From: Musa acuminata AAA Group
Taxonomy: Eukaryota > Streptophyta > Magnoliopsida > Zingiberales > Musaceae
Assembly: GCF_036884655.1 (NCBI RefSeq)
Contig: NC_088354.1
Span: forward strand, 17,927,001 to 17,991,000
Length of the DNA: 64,000 nt
Direction: 5' to 3'
Part shown: positions 45,641-58,114 of the stretch, in pieces
How the letters are laid out: each line of letters begins with the position of its first letter
Position numbering within the stretch: position 1 is the stretch's first letter
Notes under the pieces: model-generated
What the model saw: only the letters and a program-made list of their open reading frames with translations
Database searches by the model: none
What the model was told of the DNA's origin: nothing
Made by a program: the position numbers and the translations under genes

Positions 45641-46297
45641 AAAAGTGATATTTTTAAAAAATAAAGATGCTACAGAAATAAATAACATGCAGATTTTGTA
45701 AAAAAATAAACAATCAAGATATAAACTTCTATCTTAATATGCTCCCACTGGTGAGTCATGTGACACCCTCAGCACATCGAAACAGAAGTCTCCGGTAGAC
45801 TTCTAGTGGGGATTAGGATCCAATCAACGCCTTAGTGTAACCTCAAGGGACTTAACCAATCACACTAAGCCCAAAAGGTAGGCAACTCTTGCCAATCACA
45901 ACTCCTTATGATTCCCATCCTGTTCGACCTTTGAATCACCATGGTTTCGAGGGACTCGACCAACTATGATGTTCGGTTAAGTCAACACCATCGTTACAAG
46001 ATGAGTCTGATTCGATGATATATCCTCGAGGGACTCGACCAAGCATACCATATCCTTAGGTCACCGGTGACATATCTATATCGTAGGCAAGATAGTGAAT
46101 CGTGATATAGGTGAGCCTCGAGAGACTCAACCTACACAGAGAATCGGTCCCTACCTATAACGATAGAAGGCCACGTGGGTCAATCTAATTGTCTCACGTT
46201 TACCGACTTAATATTGTCGAGAGAGGGGTTTCTTTGATTTGGTCTCTTAATATGACATGTCACAAACATACATATTTAATATATATCTACATCGCAT

Positions 46298-46329
<32 letters not shown>

Positions 46330-47555
46330 CTAGATATCTAGTAGGTGTATAAACAATCACACATCATATGAGCAATTTCACTAGATGATCATGGACCACA
46401 GCCTAATGTGATCAGGCCCGAGCTAGTGGGCCTAATCACTAATATCAAGATCTATGTGTGCAGCGGTGTATCTCCATGCCCTGTGATCGTCCATCTTGTC
46501 CTCATCGGTTATGTCGGTATCTCGACGCATCTCCACGCATCGCGATTGTTCGTCTCCTGGGTCCCGCTATCACATCCACGCTCCTACTGCGCCTCATCAT
46601 ATGATTACAACTTAATCATAGGCACGTAGGCCCGATAATAAATAAGAAATAAAATGGAGGCTCGCAGGCCCCAATAATAATAATCACATGTATATACATC
46701 ACATAGTCCATAATCATCCGTCCATATTTCATACATCACATGTACACACCATCATTATATAGGACTACTAGATAATAATAAATTAAACTTTTTAATTAAT
46801 TAATATTTTCTGAAATCAAGGATATGTACGAAATTTTTTGAATTCTTAGGGGTATTTTCATAATTTAGACAAAGGACAAAAATTAGAATTTCTTAAATTC
46901 CCAAGGGCAAAACTATCTTTTGCCCAAGACTGCCCTAAGCCCCCTTATCTTTCGCTTATTGTAGTCATTGTCACCCTGTCGGCAACGGCCTGTACGGCGG
47001 GGGGCGCAGGGGCACCACCCTTACCCGCGGGCACTATGCCCTCGGGCGAGCGCCCATGCGGGCACCACCACCCCTGTGGGTGATTCTGCCTGCGGGACCT
47101 GCTCCCATAGCTACCGCCCCTGCGGGGGTTGCTCCCTCAGCCGTCGCCCATGTGGGCCGCTCGCTTGTAGGTGAGCGGCGCTGGTTGCTTGCGGGCGAGC
47201 GCCGTTGTGGGCACTGTGCCCGCAGGGGGCACCCACAGGTGCTGACGTTGCCCCTTGCGCATCGCAGGTGTCTCTACTTGCGGGCGGCCGACCGCTTGCG
47301 GTTGTAATTATGCCCAGCAATAGTTGCTGCGTGCAATCGGCTTGCTTGCGGGCGTCGCCCTTGCGGCCACCGCTGTAAGCGACCTGCTTGCACGAAGATA
47401 GTAGGCTGCCATCTTCGAGCGTAGCAAGGGCATCAATAGTTGCTGCCCTTCCTCACCTATTACGTCAACAATTTTGACGTCAAAAGCATTGCACAAACAT
47501 AATACATGCAGTTCAAAATCAATTTTTTGTACGAACAACCTAACTTTGATACCAC
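45641..47555 (-). other. T2 leader between 5' LTR and gag
   Basis: About 1.9 kb, no coding frame that I trust. It contains the primer site (GGTATCAAAGTTAGG in sense, 47539-47554), a GC-rich island (about 46960-47420), an AT microsatellite (46302-46331) and four copies of a CCTCGAGGGACTCGACCAA-like word (about 45840, 45955, 46023, 46112). Confidence 0.6.
46960..47420. other. GC-rich island inside the T2 leader
   Basis: Clearly GC-rich by eye, while both sides are AT-rich. It is built from recurring TGCGGGC, GGGCGAGCGCC and CCCTGCGGG words. Short frames exist on both strands with Ala/Arg/Pro bias, as expected from composition alone. It could be a GC-rich minisatellite or captured host sequence. 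Confidence 0.55.
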
Positions 47556-49147
47556 TGTTGTGAAATCTTGGAGAGCGACATCACATGCGCAGTAGAAGAA
47601 TATAAAATAAAATCTCCAATTCCCAAAGATATGTTCATCGTTGTGTGAAGATTGATGTGCAAAAATCCGTGAAACAGAAAACCACGTATGAGATAGATTG
47701 TGTTACCTAGGGAGATCGTATATCCTTGAATCCCTACAGATCTCTAGGAGAGGGTGAGGGAGGTCAAGCACCCTCCTCTCTACGGTGATCCACACAGTAG
47801 GGTTATGACGATGCTCCTTAAAACTCTAGGCCTAATCTGAGGTGGAGAGGGGGAGGAGAATATGAGAGACAAGCAAAAGGCTCTAGCCTATGAACCACTT
47901 ATTCTCTCCTATTTATAAAGGTCCCTTGTCAACTTAACCCTAATGGATCCTCTCATATTGGGTATTGGATCTCCATCTAACTATTTAAGCCTCTTAGATT
48001 AGTGGATCTCTATCTAATAATCTTTCATATGCTCTTATTGGATCTCATCCATAGGATTCAATAATTCATGTGCTTATTGGATATCTAATAAATAGGGGCT
48101 CCGATGGATATCTTATATTCGAACATCTACTCATCGCAATGCCTGTCATATATGTGTAACCCTCTAGATACAATATCGAGCTGGCCATGAGTCATACCTG
48201 CTAGAACTCCTTGTAGCTTAGTATATTATTATCTCCACAATAATTCACTCGACTCATCGTCTACAGACATACTAGGCTACTACACCGTAGTCCCCAAATG
48301 ATACAGGGGAATCCAATCCATTGGATATATCTGCCCTCAATTACTATGTATATATAGTCCCTTATCTATCTAATATCCTAGAGACCGTATATCGAGCATG
48401 GTGCTATCAGACACATATAGTTTCTACTCGAGTCTCACTCTAATCGGATTCTCCCGGAGAACTATTTCTCTCTCAATCTGAATGATCCTAACCAGGGATT
48501 TATCTGAGCAAGAACACATAGGATATTCTTCTCAAGACACCGAGAATGGATGATCCTCTATCGACACTCAATAGCCCTCGTAAGGTTGACTACCACTCTC
48601 GATGACCGGTTGTGCTAGATTTGGGACATCCAAACCTATAAGTCCGGTATCAAAGAGTGAAGCACTCATATAGGATATCCTTGGTGTCTCAAATCTAAGG
48701 ACCAGATACACCACTATGACTAAAAAATTGTTGTCTGACAATAAGGCATCATCAACTATTTAGTATTCCATAAGGGGATCAATCAGTGAACTTATTCTCC
48801 AATGAGCTCCTGTATTATATCCCTAGTATCCCCACACGAGCAACTATGAGACCAGTTGCATCCATCATATAGACGGGTATACAACACACTAGTCTATCTG
48901 GTTATCTCGATATCTCTTTCTAGTAATCTATGACTAAGATTATTTAGGATTTGTGTTTAAAGGCAAATTGATCTCATTATCGTGATCTCATCACGATCTA
49001 GTTCCTATTGCACAGATCCAAGGATATCACAATATATATATGCATATAAAGCGATAAATGTCAAAATATAATAAACAAAAAGACTACGTGTCAAGTCACA
49101 CGTGCCAACACTCACGTGATTGGCTTACAAAGCACATATGACTAGCA
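47556..49147 (-). repeat. T2 5' LTR
   Basis: 1592 bp; TGTTGTGAAATCTTGG...GACTAGCA in plus orientation. TATA box on the minus strand at 47910-47917. The primer site adjoins its sense end at 47555. Confidence 0.88.
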
Positions 49148-49243
49148 ATCACTACAAGGGTAAGCCTTAAAACTTTTCTCTCAATTTATTGATTGATCTT
49201 ACTTCTTATAAGTAGTTCTCTTATTGATGATATATGTAGTTCT

Positions 49244-50352
49244 ATGACACCTAGAAGATCCTCGAGGGACAAAGGAAAGAGGAGATTAAATGAAACCTTT
49301 GATTCTATACTCTTTGATTCCCTTCAACATGCCCTTAAATTTTTAACCTTTAAGTCTAGAAGTGTACATAAGGTAAAATATGTAGATCTAGAAGAATTAA
49401 GTGGTTTGGAATCAATTCAATGGTTCGCTAACTTAGATGTCCTTCCTATTCTTCAAATTAGTAAACCTATTTATCCTAGACTTGTTCGGTTGTTTTACAA
49501 TAACTTGCATGTGAATGAACATGGTAGGGTGTCCACTTATCTCTTAGGGCATCACATATCCATTACATATAGCGTAAATTGCAACCTTATAGGAATTCCT
49601 AAGAAAAAAAGAGATTGCTATTTTAAAGGACAATGGGACACAAAATCAGTTGGGATTACATATTCTAAGGCTTTAGGTACTATTTTTTTAAAACCCAAAT
49701 TTGTCTATTGTTCTAAAAAGTTATGAACATTTGCTACCTTTCAACATAAAATTACTTCATCACATCATGATAAGTATTTTACTTCCAAAATAACACCATC
49801 ATGATGAATTTAGTCAAATGGAATTAGGAATAATGTATTTGATTATGGTAGAACATGATAATTGTTTTGGATATCTGATATGACAAAACATGATTGAATT
49901 GTCAATGAAAGATATGATGCTTCCATATGGTGGATTGATTACTAAACTAATACATGCATATGACATAGTTATTCCACTAGATGAAGAAATTATGAAACTA
50001 GATAGATTTAATATTATCAATAGAAACCTGCTAAGAAGATTAAGATGTATAGTAAGAAATAGTGTTTTGACTAGATTACCTAGGAGAACTGATCCTCCCC
50101 CATGAACCAAAACTAGAAACACCTATATATATGGGAAGTCAATCTCCTCCTACTAGTCCTTTTGAGGAAACATCTCTAACGAAGCTAGCACTCTCCTCGT
50201 CTATTGATTCCATAGTGACTCCATTGGATCAAATTGAACTACATCAAGATCAAATCTTAACTAAGATGCAGCAAATTCATCGACAACTTGACACTTTTAA
50301 TACGTAGTTTAATACTTTGTTTAGGCATTTTGGTTTACCACCACTTGAATAA
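49244..50352 (+). pseudogene. Accessory ORF of element G (plant transposon-protein-like), broken
   Basis: ATG at 49244 gives M-T-P-R-R-S-S-R-D-K-G-K-R-R and an open run of about 160 codons to 49726. Landmarks are 'KYVDLEELSGLESIQWFANLDVLPIL', 'PRLVRLFYNNLHVNEHGRVSTYLLGHHISITY' and 'GQWDTKSVGITYSKAL'. After a frameshift it continues through 'QMELGIMYLIMVEHDNCFGYLI', a TGA at 49881-49883 (a stop also in D), and 'MIELSMKDMMLPYGGLITKLIHAYDIVIPLDEEIMKLDRF...RRLRCIVRNSVLTRLPRRTDPPP'. It ends near 50352 (PPLE-stop) after a coiled-coil-like 'QIHRQLDTF' segment. Likely 350-360 residues when intact. It resembles the putative plant transposon protein domain (Transposase_32), recognised from memory. No signal peptide or membrane segment is seen, so an envelope role is not supported. 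Confidence 0.7.
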
Positions 50353-51049
50353 CTTGTATATTTCTTCTTATTCTTCTTATTTTTTATGACTAAGAGGAGA
50401 AAGAAACTTGCTAGCATTTCAAGAAGCAAAAGTTGCTATCTTGCACATCTCAAAAGTTGCTATTTTGCTCAACTTCACTTGCTAGGTTGTATGTTCTAAA
50501 GTGATGTAAAACTTTAGTACATGGTCCAAATATTTGTTGAAAGTTTCTCCTTTTGTTAATGACAAAGGGGGAGAAATGATGAATGTTTGGTATCATAAAA
50601 TGATGAATGGTATCATGCCCAAAATAATATTAATTTTGGTATCATTTATGAAGTAATAAATGGTTAAAATTTTAATATTTTAGTATCATATATGATATGC
50701 CCAAAATGATGTTAATTTTGGTATTATGCATGAAATGATGAATGCTATAGTATCATGCATATGTATGTTATGTCCAAAATGATGTTGATTTATTTTTGGT
50801 ATCATGTATGAAGTGATGATAAATTGTAATGGTTTGAAATTATACATGTTATATTTTGATAATTTAAAACTAGAATAATGCACAATGTATGAAATTTTAA
50901 TATGATATATTGAATTTGATCATTATGACCAAAATTGTTTTACTTGAATTCAAAGGTTATGATTCCTTTTGAATATAAGTTTTCCTTATCTCAATATGAC
51001 ATATAGATAGGAGTTAAGATTAACTCTATCATCAATTGGTTATCATCAT
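50353..51049 (+). other. Element G 3' untranslated region
   Basis: AT-rich, with 'gacaaagggggagaaatgatgaa' at about 50560-50582 and repeated 'atcatgcatg...cccaaaatgatgttaattttggtat' phrases (50600-50800). The upstream purine run is reduced to TAGATAGGAGTTAAG (51004-51018), and the LTR-proximal tract is lost. Confidence 0.6.
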
Positions 51050-52964
51050 TATTGAATCTCAGATTTTGATGATGAAATTAGTTAATGACTTTATAATCTA
51101 ATCTATATTTTGAGTGACGCAAGATTAATTTCAATCAGAAAAGCCAAGTCGATTAAAATAGAAAGAATTAGATATTGGGCTAGAGTGAAACATGTAAAGA
51201 GATTGGACATTGGGCTAAAGGATCGATCGACGTGTAAGCAAAAGGACTTCGTGCCATGAGTTCAAGTATCGGGCTGAAGGATCAAATATTGCACCAAGGA
51301 GATAAAAAGTTACGGGAGTCAACATACCGATTAGACAATACACCGAAGGAGAGGATGATACGCCGAAGGATCGGATGAAGCGTCAGATGAACCAATGACA
51401 TGCTAGATAACATAGGATTCATGCTTCTAATCGTATCTCTAGATCATGTTAGTTTAGGTCTAATTGAGTCAGTATTGGAGTAAAACAATGCCAATTTAAT
51501 TAGGGGCTAAATGGTCCTGAATTGGGGTTGTTTTGGGCCAAGTGGAAGGCTCATTCAGTGACCCATAATTGGCCTAGGCGATGGCATTGCTAGATTGGGT
51601 AGTGGTACCGCCCAGACATAGTCTCTCAGATTATGTCAGGTGGTGGTACCGCCTAGTATCAGACTGACAAGTGATGGTACCACCAGTTATACTAGTAATT
51701 GTATCACCAATACCCCAAAAGCCTGGGGATTTGAATTTTGGCTCCAATTTTTGAAGTCATTTGGGGTCTATAAATACACTACAATTTCCTACTTAGAACA
51801 CACATGAAAGTCGAATAAAAACTCTATGATTCCAAGGTTATAATCTCTTAAAGTGTAGAGTCCCTCCTTCTAGAGCTTAGTGATAAAGATTCTCTCCTGA
51901 GCCTATGAAAAGGAGCTTAGATAGACAATTGACGTGTCGAAAAACTAGGATTGCTTGCATTGTAATTATTTAGCCTTAATTATCATAATTAGGATTTCAA
52001 ATTGAGTTAGTTTGGGGAGAAATCCTACTAACTCAATTAAGGGCCAACTAGGCCCTAATCAGGACTGATTTAGGACGAATATATAACTCAGTCAATGATA
52101 TGGTGCCACGTCAAGTGGTGGCACTACCAAAGCTGGTAGTGGAACCGCTTGAGGCTCGACATCCCAAGGAGACTAGGTGGTGGTATCGTCGATAGTTAAT
52201 GATCTCAAACAGTGGTACTGCTCTATCAAGCGGTGGTATTACCAGAGCTTAGTCTCCAAGGCTTTGTCAGGTGGTTGTACTGCTTAGACTGGGTGGTGTA
52301 CTGCCTAGTGTTAGTTTGCAAGTGATGGTACCACCCAATAATGACGGTGGTACCGTCAGTACCCTGAAAATCGAGGATGAGACACTTTTTGACTTTATTT
52401 TTGAAGTCATTGAGGTTTGTAAATACCCCACTCTTTCTTAAATGAAAAAGCAATGAAAGTGTGAATAAAAGTCTTAAGATTTTGAGTTGTAAAAGCCTTG
52501 AAAAAGTACTAAGGGTTCTCCTCCTCTTTCTTTAGATTTGTGATCATTCTAAGAGAGGTGTGAGGCTTGTAAAGATTGTCTCCTAAACCTGCGAAAAGGA
52601 GAAAGAGTTGTAAGAGGGTAGTTGGTCTTTGCTCATTGAAGGAAGACCATTAGTGTATACCGGTGGCCTCGATAGAAGAGGAATCGGGAGTCGACATAGG
52701 CCACGACGACTGAACCACTATAAACTTGGTGTGCACTATCTTTCTGCTCTTTATTACTATTATTCTCTATTTTAATTGCTTATTACATTTACTTTAAGTG
52801 AAGCATATTTTCTATATCATTTCGAATATGAGTTTCATCGAATCAAGCTTTTTTAAATCATTGAAATATTTTTAATCGCCAATATTTTTATCGAAAGTAC
52901 TAATTCACCCCTCCCCCCCCCCCCCCCCCCCCAAATCCTCTTAGTGCCGATTTCGGTCCTAACA
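51050..52964 (+). repeat. Element G 3' LTR, mosaic
   Basis: The first 870 bp (51050 to about 51917) start TATTGAATCTCAG and include GTACC boxes (51600-51690) and a TATA box (51769-51776), but differ in wording from the G 5' LTR. At about 51917 (GAGCTTAGATAGACAATTG) the text jumps to the U3 middle of the G-type LTR (match to 18310 onward) and runs to CCTAACA at 52964. Boxes and TATA therefore occur twice. Length is 1915 bp against about 1312 bp for the 5' LTR. Confidence 0.65.
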
Positions 52965-55250
52965 GATATAATATTAAATTTGAATCTCATACTTGTATCA
53001 TATAAATACCAAATAAGAATAAATATATGATAGCTTTAAGAAGTGATAATATTTATATTATTGATCTTAATGATTTTCATGATACAACTTATTTTTTGAT
53101 TTTGAATAATGATTAATGATGTATACCTTTCACATAAGAGACTAAGATATACTAGTATGAAATTAATTTCATAGGAACTGAAGAACTTATAAGAGGAATG
53201 TCTAAAATTAAATTTATTAAATGTAAAATTTGTGATGCGTGCCAACTAGGAAAATATATAAGGAGTAGCTTCAAACCCAAAAATCAAATAAGTACCTAAG
53301 ACTATTACAACTAATTCACATAGATTTATTTGGACATATTGATATCATAAGTCTAGGAGGTAGTAAATATACTTTTATGATTGTTGATAATTATAATAGA
53401 TATACTTGGATATATTTCTTGGCACATAAAAATAATTGTTCCAAATATTTTACCAAATTTTTAAATAAGTTTAAAATAAGAAAAACTTTATGATTTCTTC
53501 TATTTGTAGTGATCATGGTATTAAATTTAAAAATATGATTTTTCAAGAATTTTATGATCTGAATGGGTATAAACATAATTTCTTCACTCTAAGAAATTCA
53601 TACAAAATAAAGTTATTGAAAGAAAGAATAAGAGCATACAAGAGATGACAAGGACCATATTTAATGAACATAGCCTATCCAAATACTTTTGGGTCAAAGC
53701 CATTAATATAACATACTATGTCATGAATAATGTTCATATAAGACCTTATCTATCTAAAACATATTATAAATTATGAAATAATAAAAAACTTAACATCTCA
53801 TATTTTAAATATTTTGGTTGTAAATATTTTATTTTAAATGACAAGGATGTCTTAGAAAAATTTGATACAAAATCTGATAATGATATTTTTTCTTGGATAT
53901 TCATCTATCTCTAAAGATTATCGAGTTTTCAATAAGAGATCCTTAGTTATTGAAGAATCTATTCATATTATTTTTTTATGAATATCTCGCAACTATGAAA
54001 AATGATTTTGAATTTGAATATGGATTCTTCTCTCCAAACCAACTTTGATATATCTACTTTTATAGAAACCATACCCAGAAACTATACATAAGAAATGGAA
54101 GTATATAAATGTGAAGCTAATTATTAGAGATACATTAAAGGTGTTTAAACTCATTTTTTTTAAAAAAATTATGCAAATGTTATTTTTTATTTTAAATTGA
54201 GCTTAAATACATTGATGATGCTCTTAAAGATAACTAATGGGTTTTCATAAAAATAAAGTTTGGACGAAAGAAATATATGAAGAACTAAATCAATTTAAAA
54301 GAAATAAAGTTTGGTTGCTTATTTCCAGACTTAGTGATCATCTTGTAGTTGACACTAAATTGATCTTTAGGAATAAACAAGATGAACAAGGTTTCATAAT
54401 TTGAAATAAGGCTATATTAGTGACTAAAGATTTTAACCAAGAAGAAGATATAGACTATTAAGAAACCTTTACTCCTATGGCTAGACTTGAAGCCAAAAGG
54501 ATACTTCTTGCCTATATATATTTTAAAAAAATTAAATTATTTTAAATGGATGTCAAAAGTACTTTTCTTAATGGTTTTATTTTCAAAGAAGTCCATGTTG
54601 AGCAACCACTTATATTTGAAAATGATCTTTTTATAAATCATGTTTATAAATTATCTAAGATTCTCTATGGGTTGAAGTAAACCCTAGGGCTTAGTATGAA
54701 AGGCTTAGCTCCCTTCTTATTCAAAATAATTTTTCAAAAGATAAGATCTACATCACATTATTTATTAAATATTTTAATAATAATTTTTTTATTATTCAAG
54801 TTTATGCTGATGATATTTTTTTTCTACTAATAAATTTTTATGTGAATAATTTATTAAGTGTATGAGCCAAAAATTTGAAATGAGTTTAATAGGTGAATTG
54901 ATATTTTTTTCTAGCATTATAAAATAAGAAACTAAAAGATAGGACTTTTATTAATCAAATTAAGTATACTCTTGATCTATTAAAATGATTTTACATGGAC
55001 AATACTAAGACTATCAATACACCAATGAGCATTTCTACTAAATTAGATATGGAGAATGAAAGAAAATACCTTGAAAAAAAAAACGTATAGAGACATGATA
55101 GACAGTTTACTATATCTTAATGTAACTAGACATGATATAATGTTTAGTGTTGGGCTTTGAGCAAGATTTCAATCTAATATTAAGTAATCTCATATTAAAG
55201 CAATAAAAAAAATTATAGGTAATTAAAAGGAATATAATCTCTAGGGTTAT
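52965..55250 (+). pseudogene. Element H, segment 3: pre-integrase, integrase, RT
   Basis: Continues directly from 18024: 'YNIKFESHTCII', then the pre-integrase zinc remnant near 53120-53250 ending 'CDACQLGK'-like, integrase core text (53300-53660: 'SDHGIKFKN', 'GYKHNFFTLRN', 'ERKNKSIQEMTRT'), and RT 54230-55100 with 'FRNKQDEQG', 'LYGL' and 'YADDIFF' (catalytic motif with Ala replacing Val). A TGA follows 'LLK' at 54986-54988, the shared stop. This copy keeps the Gln codon at 'IQEM' that is a stop in D and E. Heavily decayed, older than D and E. Cut by the gypsy element. Confidence 0.75.
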
Positions 55251-58114
55251 TGTCCCCCGTATTGATAATATTATAATTCAGATCAACAATCCATTCCAAG
55301 ATCCAAATACACATTTGAGGACACCGAGAAAACATTCAATTCACATCCATAATTCCATAATTCATAAGACCTATATAGTTTAAAATCTTAGACCACATTA
55401 CCCGATGAATCGTAAAATCTAAAACCAACTCACCAAGACAAAAACCACCTCATAAATCCACAAGTGTGGTATTCTATACAATCACAAAAACCAATATTTA
55501 CCACATGTTCATATCATTATACAAATTAAACTTAACACTCCAAAATCCTAAATAAGAGAGGTTCTTTAAACTTTTACAAAACTCATAAGTTCATATTTAC
55601 CATCAACATTTCCATTAGACAACAAGTGTACTTATACAATAAAAACATATCATCCACAAAAGGTTTGTCCAAAATCTTCTAGCTTTCCACTGCCTCAGCC
55701 TAATTTAAATATTTTAGTGAGTGATAAGCAATCCTAAAAAAATTATATAGTAATAGGGTGAGCACATAGAGCTTAGCAAGTGACTAAAATATCCATGGCA
55801 AAAGAGGATAGCTTCAAAACAAATAGGTATAAAATACAAGGCAGGGATGCAAGAGTTCATAAATAGCCACTTAACGAATACAGAATTACAATGTCATTTC
55901 ATTCGAAGCATGTTTTATTCATAACAAGAAAGTAAAGATTAATTGGAGCAAATCATTGACGTAAGGAGCATTTTCGGGCATATCAATGACGGATGAAATA
56001 TTTCGGAACATATCAATGGCATAAGAAACATTTCATATTATATCAATATCGAATGAAATATTTCAGAGCATATCAATGACATATAAAGCATTTTGGACTA
56101 TATCAATAGCATAGGAAGCATTTCAGAGCATATCAATAGCAGATGAAATGTTATGGAGCATATCAATGGCATATGAAGCATTTCATATCATATCAATGGC
56201 GGATAAAATATTTCAGAGCATATCAATGACGTATGAAATGTTTTGGAATATATCAATGGCATATGAAATATTTCAGAGAATATTAATGGCGGATGAAACA
56301 TTTTAGAACATATCAATCGTGTATGAAATGTTTCAGAGCATATCCATGACATATGAAGCATTTTGATGTATATCAATGGCATAGGAAGCATTTTAGAGCA
56401 TATCAAGGACGTATAAAATATTTTGAAGTATATTAATAACAAATGAAATATTTTGGAATATATCAAAAAACAAATACGAAACAGAAGTTCAAACGTCACA
56501 TATGACGTTGCATACATTTCATTCTTATCTAAAGCACATATAGAAACACATAAATAAAGCTTTAGATATTATGTCAAACACATAGATGGTGAAGTGGGAT
56601 CATAACATAATATAGTCTATCTATTTCTGAATGACCACCAAACAAAATCTAGAGCATCACCGGTTCTAAGCACATATCCTTTATCATTTCTGGTAAAGGT
56701 CCAAATACTCCCTTTACTATTTCTAACAAAGGTTCATATTATCCTACAAATATTAGAGTACAAAAGGGTATTGTGAACAATAAAATTGGGACATATCAGA
56801 AACACATGCGGAACAACGAAATGCATGTGCCTATACAAAACATTACGATACAAACATGAACTTTACATAATAGATTCAGGTATGCAAATACTTGTAGGAC
56901 AAGAGTATATAGGAATTTAAAGCAAAAATATAAAGTTAAACCAAAGTAAGGATTTTAGCTGAAATCAATTTCCAAAGAGATAAAACAAGAATAGGCGAAA
57001 TCGATCAAAGCTCAATTCTGACAGAATTTAAGAGGCATATTGCATGAATTATTTGCATAACCAATTATACTCTAATTTATACAAAATTGGGTCACTTGAA
57101 AGATGTATCAATCTAGTTTTAGATAACTTAATTTTTGTATGAATAGGAGTTTCCAACAAGGAGTTATAAATAATTTAGTAACCAAAGGTCAAAGAACATT
57201 ATCTTTGTTTTATAGAATTCATAGAGTTGATTAGAATAGATGATTCAATAGGCATTTATGCTCCAAATCTTTCAAATCAGATATGCTATGAAAGATTTAT
57301 GAGTCTATTTTCAATATATCATATTTCACATAAATCAAAATTTTCAACAGAGTTATAAGCAAGAGAGTACTAAAAGGTCAACCAACTGTCTTTGTTTTAC
57401 AGATTTTATAGGGTCAATTAAAATAAAAGTTTTTATAGGTAAATAGACTCCAAATTTATCAATCTTAGTATCAAAAGAAAGAGCTATGAGTTTATTTTTG
57501 GATACATTTAGTTTTTCTGAAATCAAGAATCTGTGTAGAAAGTTATGTTAAGAATAATACAAAAAGGTCAAATCTTGAAAAATTCCAGATTCACAGTTTT
57601 ATTTCCAAACAATAGAAATATCAAGTATGAAGCCAAAATCTTTCAAAATTTTTAGAATTTAGCTGAAATCAGATATTAAGATTTCTATAGAAAGAGGTTA
57701 GAATACTTACCTTAAAAAAATTTGAGTCTCAAATGTGTGGAATTGATGCAAAATCTCAAGCCAAAACAAAGCTTTTTCTTCCTCTTCTACTTCAATTCCT
57801 CTTCCCTTCTCTTCTCAAACCCATGTTGGCTACAATTCTTAAGTTTTTCTCCTTTAATTTTTTCTTTAATGTATTATATTTGGCTAATATAAGGATTTCA
57901 AGGTGGCAAGTATATATGAAAGAGGCCTATATGTCATCTTTAGAACCAACATAGGTGGCACCAATCTTAGGTTAGCTAATGACACATATCTACCACTTTT
58001 TTTTAAACCTAATATGAATCTTTTACAAATCATATCATATTTTTAATATTTATATTTATGTCTCTATATTACAAATAGGCCCTTATAAAATTTTCAAAAA
58101 TGAGGAATGTTACA
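55251..58114 (-). repeat. Gypsy 3' LTR
   Basis: 2864 bp. Contains the 30-bp tandem array at 55951-56460. Other text (TTTTAGCTGAAATCAATTTC, CTTTTTCTTCCTCTTCTACT) recurs in the partner LTR about 3590 bases downstream. No gene inside. Confidence 0.85.
55951..56460. repeat. 30-bp tandem repeat, 17 units (left copy)
   Basis: Units of the type TATCAATGGCATATGAAACA plus TTTCGGAGCA follow each other with no gain or loss of a base over 510 bp. Point differences are common. Because 30 is divisible by three, frames stay open on both strands and give periodic peptides; these are not genes. Confidence 0.9.

Noticed and set aside
46968..47320. Ala/Arg/Pro-rich frames in the GC-rich island
   Set aside because: Composition alone gives open frames on both strands; no motif.
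46960..47420. Link between the T2 GC island and the hAT subterminal repeats through shared GGGCGAGCGCC
   Set aside because: Only an 11-bp GC-rich word is shared; no hAT terminus or target duplication near the island.
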